Assembly: GCA_029006135.1 (NCBI GenBank)
Contig: JAQXGE010000062.1
Location: forward strand, 1 to 45,886
Length of the DNA stretch: 45,886 bases
Reading direction: 5' to 3'
From: Oscillospiraceae bacterium
Lineage (GTDB): Bacteria > Bacillota > Clostridia > Oscillospirales > Ruminococcaceae
The translations under genes were made by a program, and so were the position numbers. Below the pieces are notes generated by a model that searched no databases, was not told where the DNA came from, and saw only the letters and a list, made by a program, of their open reading frames with translations. This document shows, piece by piece, positions 1-6,154 of the stretch. Within the stretch, counting starts at the first letter, position 1, and the number at the start of each line of letters is the position of its first letter.

Positions 1-369
1 TGTGGACACGCAGAGCTTTTTTGCTTTGGGAAATTTTTCCGTCCAGCGTTTGCAGATCGTTTCCGGTGACCAGTAACACCGCAGACGGGCAACAATATAG
101 TTCCACTCCGGCGTTCCAGGTGTGAGAGCCTGACGGTTTTGTTCTCGGCGCCGACGGATATAGAGATTCTGCGCACGCCAATGGTTATACTGATATTTGT
201 TGTCAGAGCCGCCGTGAGGCCTGTACTTGGCTTTGTTTCTCTTTACTTCCCGGCTGATAGAAGAGGGACTGCGTTCAAGAATAGCTGCAATTTTTCGAAA
301 AGATTTGCCTTCAGACAAAAGTTGCTGTAGATATTTTCTTTCTTCTAGTGTAAAATGTGTGTAGGACAA
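1..369 (-). CDS. IS30-family transposase, N-terminal part (cut by window edge)
   Basis: This is the first ~123 codons of a transposase that continues beyond the left edge. The chosen start is TTG at 369, because GAGGTGA lies six bases upstream and it gives a protein beginning M-S-Y-T-H-F-T-L-E-E-R. That start and the following helix-turn-helix (SFRKIAAILERSPSSISREV, about residues 22-41) are typical of the IS30 family, which carries a DDE catalytic core further downstream, not visible here. An NKYQYN block and a WSPETICKRW block, also seen in the family, follow. The reading frame is open to base 1. Family assignment is from recalled motif similarity. Confidence 0.87.
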   Translation of the reverse strand, partial: MSYTHFTLEERKYLQQLLSEGKSFRKIAAILERSPSSISREVKRNKAKYRPHGGSDNKYQYNHWRAQNLYIRRRREQNRQALTPGTPEWNYIVARLRCYWSPETICKRWTEKFPKAKKLCVST

Positions 370-472
370 TATGCTCACCTCTGTGTACTTTGTTTGTGTG
401 GTAACTACATTTTACACCAAGGTTTGCATATTGTCTTTCTTTATTTTGGGGTGTTGCACTTCGAATTATAAC
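1..472 (-). mobile_element. IS30-like insertion sequence, left part outside window
   Basis: The transposase start region is followed by about 100 non-coding bases, ending in an AT-rich block near 445-472 (contains GTGTTGCACTTCGAATTATA) that I take as the terminal inverted repeat. The opposite end is outside the window, so neither the repeat nor a target-site duplication can be verified. The element lies where the first spoIVB-derived repeat of the neighbouring cassette array should start, and only the tail of that repeat survives at 511-552. Confidence 0.6.
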
Positions 473-478
473 CTGCCC

Positions 479-502
479 AGCTCCCCTTACACAGGGGAGG
501 CT
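479..502. repeat. Short palindromic repeat (CTCCCCT/AGGGGAG)
   Basis: AGCTCCCCT and AGGGGAGGCT flank a five-base loop. It sits between the insertion-sequence end and the first hairpin of the cassette array, replacing the spoIVB-derived stretch found at the other array units. It resembles small palindromic intergenic repeats scattered in related genomes, but only one copy is seen here. Confidence 0.4.
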
Positions 503-524
503 CCGCTGCAACGGGATAACGACA

Positions 525-552
525 AAGCCCACACCGGAATCGGTGTGGGCTT
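525..552. terminator. Hairpin of array unit A
   Basis: A perfect 12-base-pair stem (AAGCCCACACCG with CGGTGTGGGCTT) has a four-base GAAT loop. It begins 5 bases after a GGGATAAC string that matches the stop-codon end of the spoIVB repeats downstream. It abuts the stop codon of the minus-strand nucleotidyltransferase gene, so it can end transcription from either side. Equivalent hairpins with different outer stems follow each spoIVB repeat. Confidence 0.65.
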
Positions 553-555
553 CGC

Positions 556-1164
556 TTATAGAATGTTTTCTAAATACTGAATCCATTGCTGTGTTGTTGT
601 TTCGTCAAAACAGCGCAATGCTTTTTCGTAACAGGAGTATGCTTCGGGGTGGTGTTGTTTCATCCAAATCAGGCTTTTCTTTGGACCGAAATATGGATGG
701 CGAACGGCATCACAAAAAATTTCAAGCGTATCTACCAAGAGCCAATGCCATCGGAACAGGCCTTCTGCATCCGTACGCTTTGTTCGCATCAACATTTTTT
801 TGCACCATGCTATTTCATCTTTGATTTCATCCACTGTCTTGGTAGGTAATTTGTTTATGTATTCCAAAACAGCCTGCTGTAATCTCTGCCCGACCCCGTT
901 TGAATCAAGAACAATTTTGCCGTCAAAAACTTGGATGAACTGAGAGTAGTCCTCAATCTGCTGAATGTCAGTGTTGGGATAAACAAAAACATCCAATTGA
1001 ACATTGTTTACGAAAGATGTATCGTGAAACGCTTCGTGAGCTTCTGAGATTACCAAAGCGTCAAAGTCACTGCTTTCGTTATTTATTCCGCTGGCGTAGG
1101 AACCATACACGATAATCGTTTCGGGAGCATAATTCTGCTTTATATATTTGATGATTTCTTCCAT
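556..1164 (-). CDS. Nucleotidyltransferase-domain protein (array cargo A)
   Basis: The protein is about 202 residues. The N-terminus holds the pol-beta-type nucleotidyltransferase motif: GSYASG at residues 21-26, the metal-binding pair D33 and D35 in SDFD, and a third acidic residue D58 in QLDVF. The rest is helical, as in aminoglycoside or KNTase-type enzymes that move AMP onto a small molecule or protein. The substrate cannot be told from sequence. The start at 1164 is chosen because GGAGGG lies seven bases upstream; an in-frame ATG five codons earlier lacks a ribosome site. A -10 box TATAAT sits just upstream (1184-1189, minus strand), so the cargo carries its own promoter. The gene is antisense to the spoIVB fragments. 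Confidence 0.8.
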   Translation of the reverse strand: MEEIIKYIKQNYAPETIIVYGSYASGINNESSDFDALVISEAHEAFHDTSFVNNVQLDVFVYPNTDIQQIEDYSQFIQVFDGKIVLDSNGVGQRLQQAVLEYINKLPTKTVDEIKDEIAWCKKMLMRTKRTDAEGLFRWHWLLVDTLEIFCDAVRHPYFGPKKSLIWMKQHHPEAYSCYEKALRCFDETTTQQWIQYLENIL

Positions 1165-1183
1165 ATTGCAGCCCTCCAATCAC

Positions 1184-1211
1184 TTATTATAACGCATTTT
1201 ATCGAGAGTAG
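1184..1211 (-). promoter_or_regulatory. Promoter of cargo A
   Basis: On the minus strand TTCTAC, a 16-base gap and a perfect TATAAT precede the nucleotidyltransferase gene. The -35 box is weak. Similar TATAATAA boxes precede cargoes B and C. Confidence 0.5.
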
Positions 1212-1221
1212 AATATTCGTC

Positions 1222-1368
1222 TGTTGTCCCTAATGCCAATCACTCGTGTCCGGGTCGCCCGTGCTCCAAGATGGAAAAATTGTGGGAGCGGTGACCCATG
1301 TTCTTGTGAACGATCCGACGATGGGGTATGGAATCTTTATTGAAAATATGCTGGACGCGGCGGGATAA
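1222..1368 (+). repeat. spoIVB 3'-end repeat, copy 1 (147 bp)
   Basis: From 1246 to the TAA at 1366-1368 the plus strand encodes [40 protein letters not shown]-stop, the C-terminus of the SpoIVB serine peptidase (family S55, whose nucleophile is in the SGSP motif). Upstream, a 24-base lead (TGTTGTCCCTAATGCC...) is shared by all copies and holds an in-frame stop, so this is not a gene by itself. It is one of three copies of exactly equal length, at 1222, 2010 and 2554. It marks the boundary between cargo A and cargo B. Confidence 0.87.
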
Positions 1369-1370
1369 CA

Positions 1371-1404
1371 GCAGGAGCCCACACCGAATGGTGTAGGCTC
1401 CTGC
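1371..1404. terminator. Hairpin of array unit B
   Basis: GCAGGAGCC-C-ACACC pairs with GGTGT-A-GGCTCCTGC around a GAAT loop, two bases after the spoIVB stop codon. The inner ACACC/GGTGT is shared with the other hairpins while the outer stem differs with compensating changes. The stop codon of cargo B lies about 22 bases further on. Confidence 0.65.
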
Positions 1405-1426
1405 TCTGCAAACTGAAATTTTATGG

Positions 1427-1921
1427 TTACAGTTTCATTATTTCTTCTACAATAGCTTGAACAGATTTATTGCGAGTGTCTATTTTGATGCTATCGAGTT
1501 CTTGATATAAAGGAATTCTTTCTGTGCTTCTTTCAATAATATCAACACTACGAATACCTTTCTCGATATCCATCATCAAGCGCTTTCTCAAACAGTCTGC
1601 ATCTGTAATTAAAGAAATCACTTTTACATCGCAATTTGCTGTGGCTAATTTCTGTGTAATCGAATCAATGATGCCTTGCTGATGCATTACCCAACAGAAA
1701 ATTACATTTTCATAGGCTGAACAACGCAGGAAGTTGTTCAGCAAGTGACAAATATTATCCATAACCATAGCTTTTGTTTCTTCTGTTACTTGAAAGGGGT
1801 TGGCATCCCAACACCAATCTCCATCCAGAAAAACGCTGTTATTTAATTTAGCTTTAAGCTGTTGGCATACGGTTGTTTTTCCAACTCCCATCGTGCCGCC
1901 AATTAAATATAATCGTTTCAT
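1427..1921 (-). CDS. P-loop nucleotide kinase-like protein (array cargo B)
   Basis: A 164-residue protein with a Walker A motif at residues 9-16 (GTMGVGKT) directly after the first strand, LDGDWCW as the probable acceptor-side acidic block, and a late R-x3-R region (CLRKRL). This is the layout of small kinases of the shikimate/gluconate/AAA_33 type that phosphorylate small molecules; the substrate is unknown. The start at 1921 has GAGG six bases upstream; an upstream in-frame ATG lacks this. It is lower in GC than the core genes. It has its own promoter and lies antisense between spoIVB repeat copies 1 and 2. Confidence 0.75.
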   Translation of the reverse strand: MKRLYLIGGTMGVGKTTVCQQLKAKLNNSVFLDGDWCWDANPFQVTEETKAMVMDNICHLLNNFLRCSAYENVIFCWVMHQQGIIDSITQKLATANCDVKVISLITDADCLRKRLMMDIEKGIRSVDIIERSTERIPLYQELDSIKIDTRNKSVQAIVEEIMKL

Positions 1922-1957
1922 AGTGTGCCTCATAAACTTCAAATTTGTCTTGTGATT

Positions 1958-1986
1958 ATTATAGCGTGCACTCACAGAATTGTATA
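1958..1986 (-). promoter_or_regulatory. Promoter of cargo B
   Basis: Minus-strand TATACA, 17 bases, then TATAAT (in GCTATAATAATC) upstream of the kinase-like gene. This matches a sigma-A promoter with a moderate -35 box. Confidence 0.55.
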
Positions 1987-2009
1987 GTGGATATACTACA
2001 CCATAAAAA

Positions 2010-2156
2010 TGTTGTCCCTAATGACAATCACTCATGTCTGGGTCGCCAATTTTACAGGATGGGAAAATCGTGGGCGCCGTCACCCATGTTCTCGTCAATG
2101 ATCCCACCAGGGGGTATGGAATCTTTATTGAGAATATGCTGGATGCGGCGGGATAA
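2010..2156 (+). repeat. spoIVB 3'-end repeat, copy 2 (147 bp)
   Basis: The same 147-base unit as at 1222, ending with TAA at 2154-2156. It encodes [40 protein letters not shown]. Against copy 1, 16 codons differ silently and 3 change the residue, so the fragments look like ends of once-functional spoIVB genes and not passively decaying copies. In-frame TAA and TGA lie just before the homologous part. Confidence 0.87.
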
Positions 2157-2161
2157 CGACG

Positions 2162-2200
2162 AAGTCCACACCGATTTTGGGACGGTGTGGGCTTGCTTTT
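2162..2200. terminator. Hairpin of array unit C
   Basis: AAGTCCACACCG pairs with CGGTGTGGGCTT (one G-T wobble) around a nine-base loop, then GCTTTTTCG. It starts five bases after the spoIVB stop. The following GCAAACTGGAATTT resembles the sequence at the same place in unit B, so the repeated segment extends past the hairpin. Confidence 0.65.
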
Positions 2201-2254
2201 TCGTTCGGCAAACTGGAATTTATCTGATGCCAGAGTTAAGTTTGCAAAACAAAA

Positions 2255-2470
2255 TTATTCTTTTTCCTCGAGTTCCTTGACTCTCTTTTCCAATTGATCA
2301 ATTCTTTCTTCTTGTGCCATAAAAATAGATGCAACGACTGCAATGATAAATGCACAAGCCGCCGTAGCGACAAAAAATCTTTTGCTGAAGTCGAAGAGCA
2401 TCCAACCGCCCAGAAAAACAAAGACGTAACACAATACCAAAGTAACAGCATAGGTTTTAATAAACTTCAT
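2255..2470 (-). CDS. Small two-helix membrane protein with coiled-coil tail (array cargo C)
   Basis: A 71-residue protein: two hydrophobic segments (about residues 7-25 and 33-51) joined by a short loop, then a charged heptad-like tail (EERIDQLEKRVKELEEKE). I recognise no family. The start has AAGGGAG about ten bases upstream and a TATAAT box further up. The layout suggests an inner-membrane anchor whose cytoplasmic tail dimerises or binds a partner. It is the only gene between spoIVB repeats 2 and 3. Confidence 0.65.
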   Translation of the reverse strand: MKFIKTYAVTLVLCYVFVFLGGWMLFDFSKRFFVATAACAFIIAVVASIFMAQEERIDQLEKRVKELEEKE

Positions 2471-2505
2471 TTTATTTTTGCTCCCTTCAAGCTCAAATTT
2501 TGTTG

Positions 2506-2534
2506 TTTATTATAGCAAAAATTGATTTGTTTAT
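2506..2534 (-). promoter_or_regulatory. Promoter of cargo C
   Basis: Minus-strand TATATA, about 17 bases, then TATAAT in GCTATAATAAAC. This is the same -10 context as for cargoes A and B; the -35 box is poor. Confidence 0.45.
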
Positions 2535-2553
2535 ATAGTTGTTGCAGTAACAA

Positions 2554-2700
2554 TGTTGCCCCTAATGCCAATCACTCGTGTCGGGCAGTCCCATTTTGCA
2601 GGACGGGAAAATTGTGGGAGCGGTGACCCATGTTCTTGTGAACGATCCGACGAGAGGGTATGGAATCTTTATTGAAAATATGCTGGACGCGGCGGGATAA
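2554..2700 (+). repeat. spoIVB 3'-end repeat, copy 3 (147 bp)
   Basis: Third copy, ending with TAA at 2698-2700. It encodes [16 protein letters not shown] and on to the same DAAG end. In its first part it differs from copy 1 at many silent sites (TCG GGC AGT against TCC GGG TCG), yet from AAAATTGTG to the stop it is identical to copy 1 except for one codon (AGA against ATG). That mosaic pattern suggests recombination between copies or related donors. Confidence 0.87.
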
Positions 2701-2701
2701 C

Positions 2702-2736
2702 GCAGAGGCCAACACCGAAAACGTGTGGGCCTCTGC
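2702..2736. terminator. Hairpin of array unit D
   Basis: GCAGAGGCC-A-ACAC pairs with GTGTG-GGCCTCTGC around a short loop, one base after the spoIVB TAAC. Fourth member of the hairpin set, with its own compensated outer stem. It lies 19 bases from the stop of the minus-strand glyoxalase-fold gene. Confidence 0.65.
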
Positions 2737-2754
2737 TCTGTAAATGCTAATTTG

Positions 2755-3138
2755 TTAAACTGTGATTTCGATCTGATTCCCTTCAATTCCAACAATACAG
2801 CTTTCATAATAGCCGTCTCCCGTAGTTCGCGGGCCAGACAACACTTCATATCCATCATTTTTTAATCTTTGTGTAAGTTCATCGACTTTTTCTTTTGAAC
2901 CAGTACTGAATGCTATATGGATCAACCCGGTTCGCCTAATACTCTTTTCTTCGTCTTTCATATCAGGGTGATTCATAATTTCAAGTCTTGAACCATCTTC
3001 AAATGTCAAAAAATATGAACGGAAATTAGTTGTTTTATTATGGTAACCATCATTCGATACTGCATTAAAGTATTTTACAAAAAAATCTTTTGCGCTTGTT
3101 AAATCATTTACATACATCGCAATATGTTCAATCTTCAT
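2755..3138 (-). CDS. VOC (glyoxalase/bleomycin-resistance fold) protein, array cargo D
   Basis: A 127-residue protein with a vicinal-oxygen-chelate layout: it opens KIEHIAMYV-DL (His5 as the first likely metal ligand), has a SRLEIMNH strand in the middle, TGLIHIAFS as the second repeat, and ends GNQIEITV with the last acidic ligand. The family includes glyoxalases, dioxygenases and fosfomycin or bleomycin resistance proteins; the sequence does not say which. The start at 3138 has GGAGG about nine bases upstream. It is the first gene after spoIVB repeat 3 and the last of a minus-strand run with the two genes to its right. Confidence 0.8.
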   Translation of the reverse strand: MKIEHIAMYVNDLTSAKDFFVKYFNAVSNDGYHNKTTNFRSYFLTFEDGSRLEIMNHPDMKDEEKSIRRTGLIHIAFSTGSKEKVDELTQRLKNDGYEVLSGPRTTGDGYYESCIVGIEGNQIEITV

Positions 3139-3168
3139 TATGCGCTGCCTCCACAAACAGGAATTTGA

Positions 3169-3603
3169 CTAACGAATATCAACCCGATCAGCAAGAAGTG
3201 CTTTTACCTCTTCCTGCTTACTTAGCGGATACTTTTGCCTTGAAATCATTCGATCCAGAGATTTGAAGTATTGAACCTCGATCTGCTCTGCCGTATTTAT
3301 TTTAACATAATCGATTTCTTTCCAGGAATAAAATTCTTGCCCTTTCGTATAAATGATGAGCCCGTTTGACACATCGCTGTCTAAATGAAAAGTATGTCCA
3401 CGGGTCTCACTGAATTTGATGACCCTTTTTACATATCCGCTGCAAGACGTAAAGGAGGCTTCGCAATGATTTCTCCCTCTGAGTGAACCAACAAATAATA
3501 CGGCTCGTTTTACATTCAAAACCATATAACCGTTGACCCACAAAAAATAAAAGAAGACTGGTATCGAGACAAATACAATCGCAAATATCATAAATCCCCG
3601 CAT
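3169..3603 (-). CDS. Membrane-anchored protein of unknown function
   Basis: About 144 residues with one N-terminal transmembrane segment (residues ~4-24) and a soluble remainder rich in beta strands. It has a K-G-Q-E-F-Y-S-W-K-E-I-D-Y-V stretch that resembles PH-like membrane-protein domains with a conserved W. I do not recognise a named family. The start at 3603 is preferred since GAGG lies seven bases upstream; it is then 31 bases beyond the stop of the hydrolase gene. A probable operon with the hydrolase and the VOC gene. Confidence 0.6.
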   Translation of the reverse strand: MRGFMIFAIVFVSIPVFFYFLWVNGYMVLNVKRAVLFVGSLRGRNHCEASFTSCSGYVKRVIKFSETRGHTFHLDSDVSNGLIIYTKGQEFYSWKEIDYVKINTAEQIEVQYFKSLDRMISRQKYPLSKQEEVKALLADRVDIR

Positions 3604-3634
3604 ATCAAAACCTCGTAAAACGCAATTTGGCAAT

Positions 3635-4477
3635 TTATTCCTGCCCTTTTCTTATAAAGGGCTCTTGAATCGTACGATTTAGCAATTCAGCATACGAGTC
3701 CACTTTTCTAAATGTATTGCCCATCATTTCGCGGTGTCTATAGTCGCTTATCTGGTCCATATCAAAATCAGCGTAAAAGAGTCCTTCTGAGCAAGCATCA
3801 GCCAACAGGAGCGTGTTATCAACACACTCGCCGTTCTTATCCCAACAGATAGGACTATACGCACAGGAGCATCCGGCATTCACGCCATTGGGGTTTGCCA
3901 TAGCAATGCCCACCATGTTTTCGTACGCTCTTGTAGATAAAGCCTGCAATCTCGGTCTCATTGCACCACAGTCATTAGGGACAAGAATAATTTCTGCCCC
4001 CTTAAGCATGAGGACTCTTGCGCTTTCGGGATATTCCCGGTCGTAGCAAATCATGACCCCGAGTTTGATTCCATCAAAATCACACACCTTAAACTCTTTG
4101 CCAGCTTCAACATTTTTCTCATCGGCAAAGTCACAGGTATGAACTTTTGAGTATTTCATCAAGATTTTTCCACTTTTACTTATAACAAAAGCGGAGTTCT
4201 GCGGCTGCTTTTTCCCTTTAGTAAAAGAAGTCAATACGACACCAATGCGGTACTCTTGGGCTGATTTGCAAATACTCTTAATTGCCTCATCATCGTCTGA
4301 TATACTTTTTTCATAAGTCATGGGTAAATCATAACCCGTAACAAAACACTCTGGAAGCAAAAGGATATCTGCATGGTTCATGGATGCTTGCTTCATGGTG
4401 TCTTTTATTTTATCTATATTCTTACTTATATTTGCATTCTCTGAACGAGCCTGCAATATCGCAACCTTAAAAATCAT
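3635..4477 (-). CDS. Carbon-nitrogen hydrolase (nitrilase superfamily)
   Basis: A 280-residue protein, the usual size for the nitrilase superfamily, which splits amide or nitrile bonds with a Glu-Lys-Cys triad. The triad is visible: E43 in LLLPECF, K111 in KYSKVHT, and C144 in MICYDREYP. The substrate is unknown; omega-amidases, carbamoylputrescine amidases and similar enzymes share this layout. It starts at an ATG with GGGGCGAATGCA before it and lies 25 bases beyond the stop of the micropeptide gene to its right. Gene order and close spacing suggest co-transcription with the downstream membrane protein. Confidence 0.83.
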   Translation of the reverse strand: MIFKVAILQARSENANISKNIDKIKDTMKQASMNHADILLLPECFVTGYDLPMTYEKSISDDDEAIKSICKSAQEYRIGVVLTSFTKGKKQPQNSAFVISKSGKILMKYSKVHTCDFADEKNVEAGKEFKVCDFDGIKLGVMICYDREYPESARVLMLKGAEIILVPNDCGAMRPRLQALSTRAYENMVGIAMANPNGVNAGCSCAYSPICWDKNGECVDNTLLLADACSEGLFYADFDMDQISDYRHREMMGNTFRKVDSYAELLNRTIQEPFIRKGQE

Positions 4478-4502
4478 TGCATTCGCCCCTGTGACTTCAA
4501 AG

Positions 4503-4658
4503 CTATTTTTTCTTTTTTAAGATTTTAATTACGATGGCGATTCCTACGGCAATGGCAATCCCTGCTAAAAGAATCCACAGCCATTGAAATTCCCCCGTGA
4601 CAAAAACAACCGTAGGCCCGTCTGCGCCGCCGATAATGCCGATTGAAACATTTCTCAT
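4503..4658 (-). CDS. Micropeptide resembling the Na+-pumping decarboxylase beta subunit motif
   Basis: A 51-residue ORF with AAGGAGG ten bases before its ATG. Residues 5-20 read SIGIIGGADGPTVVFV, which carries the GADGPT signature of the membrane beta subunit of Na+-translocating decarboxylases (OadB/GcdB/MmdB). The rest is one transmembrane helix (about 26-45) and a lysine-rich tail. A full beta subunit exceeds 350 residues, so this cannot be a working pump subunit alone. Similar stand-alone peptides are annotated in Clostridia without a known role. It sits tightly between the DUF4318-like gene and the hydrolase on the same strand. Confidence 0.7.
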   Translation of the reverse strand: MRNVSIGIIGGADGPTVVFVTGEFQWLWILLAGIAIAVGIAIVIKILKKKK

Positions 4659-4693
4659 ACAATCCGCCTCCTTGCCGGAATGCCGTGCGGGTT

Positions 4694-4981
4694 TTATTCA
4701 ATCACTTCAAGGCAGTGGATATAATAACCGGAATTGTACCGGCTGTGTCCGAGTTCAACGGCAGCCGTGTATTTCTCTTTCCCGTCCAGAACAAAAACCA
4801 CGGGCTTTCCTTCGCTGACAAACTCGACCGTATGACCGTTTGACTGCGCATACTGTTCAACAGCTTCTTTTACGGTTTTAGTGTCCGCCATGGTAAAGTC
4901 CTTGTCGCTGACATAGCTGTTCCGGTCATTTAATTCAATATCAAAGCCTTTCCGCATGATTTTTTTGAAAAGGTTATTCAT
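4694..4981 (-). CDS. Small conserved hypothetical protein (DUF4318-like)
   Basis: A 95-residue soluble protein. The core runs DTKTVKEAVEQYAQ, then VEFVSEGKPVVFVLDG, then GYYIHCLEV. This resembles what I recall of DUF4318 (helix, strand, KPVxFxLDG turn, final YYI strand), but I cannot confirm the family. The start has GGAGGA about eight bases upstream. Function unknown. It lies upstream of the micropeptide and the hydrolase on the minus strand. Confidence 0.6.
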   Translation of the reverse strand: MNNLFKKIMRKGFDIELNDRNSYVSDKDFTMADTKTVKEAVEQYAQSNGHTVEFVSEGKPVVFVLDGKEKYTAAVELGHSRYNSGYYIHCLEVIE

Positions 4982-5104
4982 GTGTAAATCCTCCGCATTG
5001 TAATGTTTGGTACACTTTCACCGCTTCCTGAGCGGAACAAACAGGCGGCGCAAGCAAAACAACGGACAAACAGCGGGATGCTGAAAACTGCCGCGCATAC
5101 CGGG

Positions 5105-5641
5105 TCAGCGGTATTTGCGGAAATAAAAATAACTGTCGCTCACCATGTTTGGCTGTTTGTGACTGATGGGCGTTCTCTTTTCAAACAGTTCAAAACCTGC
5201 TTTTTTGGCAACTGCACAGGAAGCCGTGTTTGCACAGTCAATGGTTAAAATCAGGTAGAGAATATCGGACACTTTCATGCACCAGTCAAAAAGAGCGCAG
5301 AGCGCTTCCGCTGCATACCCGCGGCCCTGATAATCTTCGTCCGTAAAGTATGCCATTTCCACTTCGTTCAAGGTATCTTCCAAACCCATACCCACCATGC
5401 CGATCATGAAATTATTTTCTTTTAATGCGACGGCATAGCGCTTATTTTCATAAATGTCCGTGGATTCTGCCTGACTTTGGCGCCACTGAATAAATCGGTT
5501 GAAACAATCCGGCTCGGGGTTGTTTTCCGACCAGTCACGCATATATTTTACGACATTTTCCTGCCATGCGATTTTAAAAAGCTGATCTTTGTCGCACGGC
5601 GCAAAATCACGGATAATCAGCCGTTCTGTTTCAATGTACAT
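5105..5641 (-). CDS. GNAT-family N-acetyltransferase (RimJ/RimL-like)
   Basis: A 178-residue protein beginning IETERLIIRDF, the usual opening of RimJ/RimL-type acetyltransferases. It has a VEMAYFTDEDYQGRGYAAEA stretch that forms the acetyl-CoA binding Q/RxxGxA motif and a late CANTASCAVAKKAGFE block. It would move acetyl from acetyl-CoA to an amine on a protein or small molecule; the target is unknown. GAGG lies eight bases before the ATG. The next gene upstream on the same strand, also an acetyltransferase, ends 24 bases away, so the two are likely co-transcribed. Confidence 0.83.
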   Translation of the reverse strand: MYIETERLIIRDFAPCDKDQLFKIAWQENVVKYMRDWSENNPEPDCFNRFIQWRQSQAESTDIYENKRYAVALKENNFMIGMVGMGLEDTLNEVEMAYFTDEDYQGRGYAAEALCALFDWCMKVSDILYLILTIDCANTASCAVAKKAGFELFEKRTPISHKQPNMVSDSYFYFRKYR

Positions 5642-5665
5642 ATATTACCTCACAAATTGAATTCG

Positions 5666-6112
5666 TTACTCCGCAGAACAGTCCAAAAGCATCTTTACAT
5701 GGGGGATGCCATCCTCAAGAAATTCATCGGAAATCTGCCGGAATCCCTGTTTTTCATACAGCTCTTTTGCATAGGTCTGCGCTTCAAGGTAAATGGGCTG
5801 TGCATGAAAGACCTCTTTTGCCTGCCGAATGCCCTCGCGCACAATGCGGCTCCCCAGCCCGCAGCGCCGCTTGACGGCAATGACCCGGCCGAGGGAAACG
5901 TGCTCTCTGTGTTCATTTTTATCCATGACCCGCAGATAGGCCTCGATCCCGTTCGCATCTTTTAAGTAGACGTGAAGGGCGGACTGATCCAAATCATCCA
6001 ACTCCATATATGGGCAGTCCTGCTCCACAACAAATACCGAGACCCGCAGTTTGAGTATGTCATACAGTTCATTAACCGTCAGTTCGTGAAAGCGCTTGAC
6101 ACATAATTCCAT
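5666..6112 (-). CDS. GNAT-family N-acetyltransferase (ElaA-like)
   Basis: A 148-residue protein matching the ElaA layout: LYDILKLRVSVFVVEQDCPYMELD at the N-terminus (typical VFVVEQxCxYxExDxxD), then LGRVIAVKRRCGLGSRIVREGI with the acetyl-CoA loop, then LEAQTYAKELYEKQGF. ElaA proteins are putative acetyltransferases of unknown substrate. The start has GCGGAG upstream but spaced a little long. It forms a pair with the RimJ-like gene downstream. Confidence 0.83.
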   Translation of the reverse strand: MELCVKRFHELTVNELYDILKLRVSVFVVEQDCPYMELDDLDQSALHVYLKDANGIEAYLRVMDKNEHREHVSLGRVIAVKRRCGLGSRIVREGIRQAKEVFHAQPIYLEAQTYAKELYEKQGFRQISDEFLEDGIPHVKMLLDCSAE

Positions 6113-6154
6113 TTCTATATTCTGTACTCCGCTTATTAATTTCAGGACATTGCC

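Noticed and set aside
1222-2700. The 147-base repeats as a CRISPR array
   Set aside because: The repeats are far too long, encode a protein end, and the intervals are whole genes of different length.
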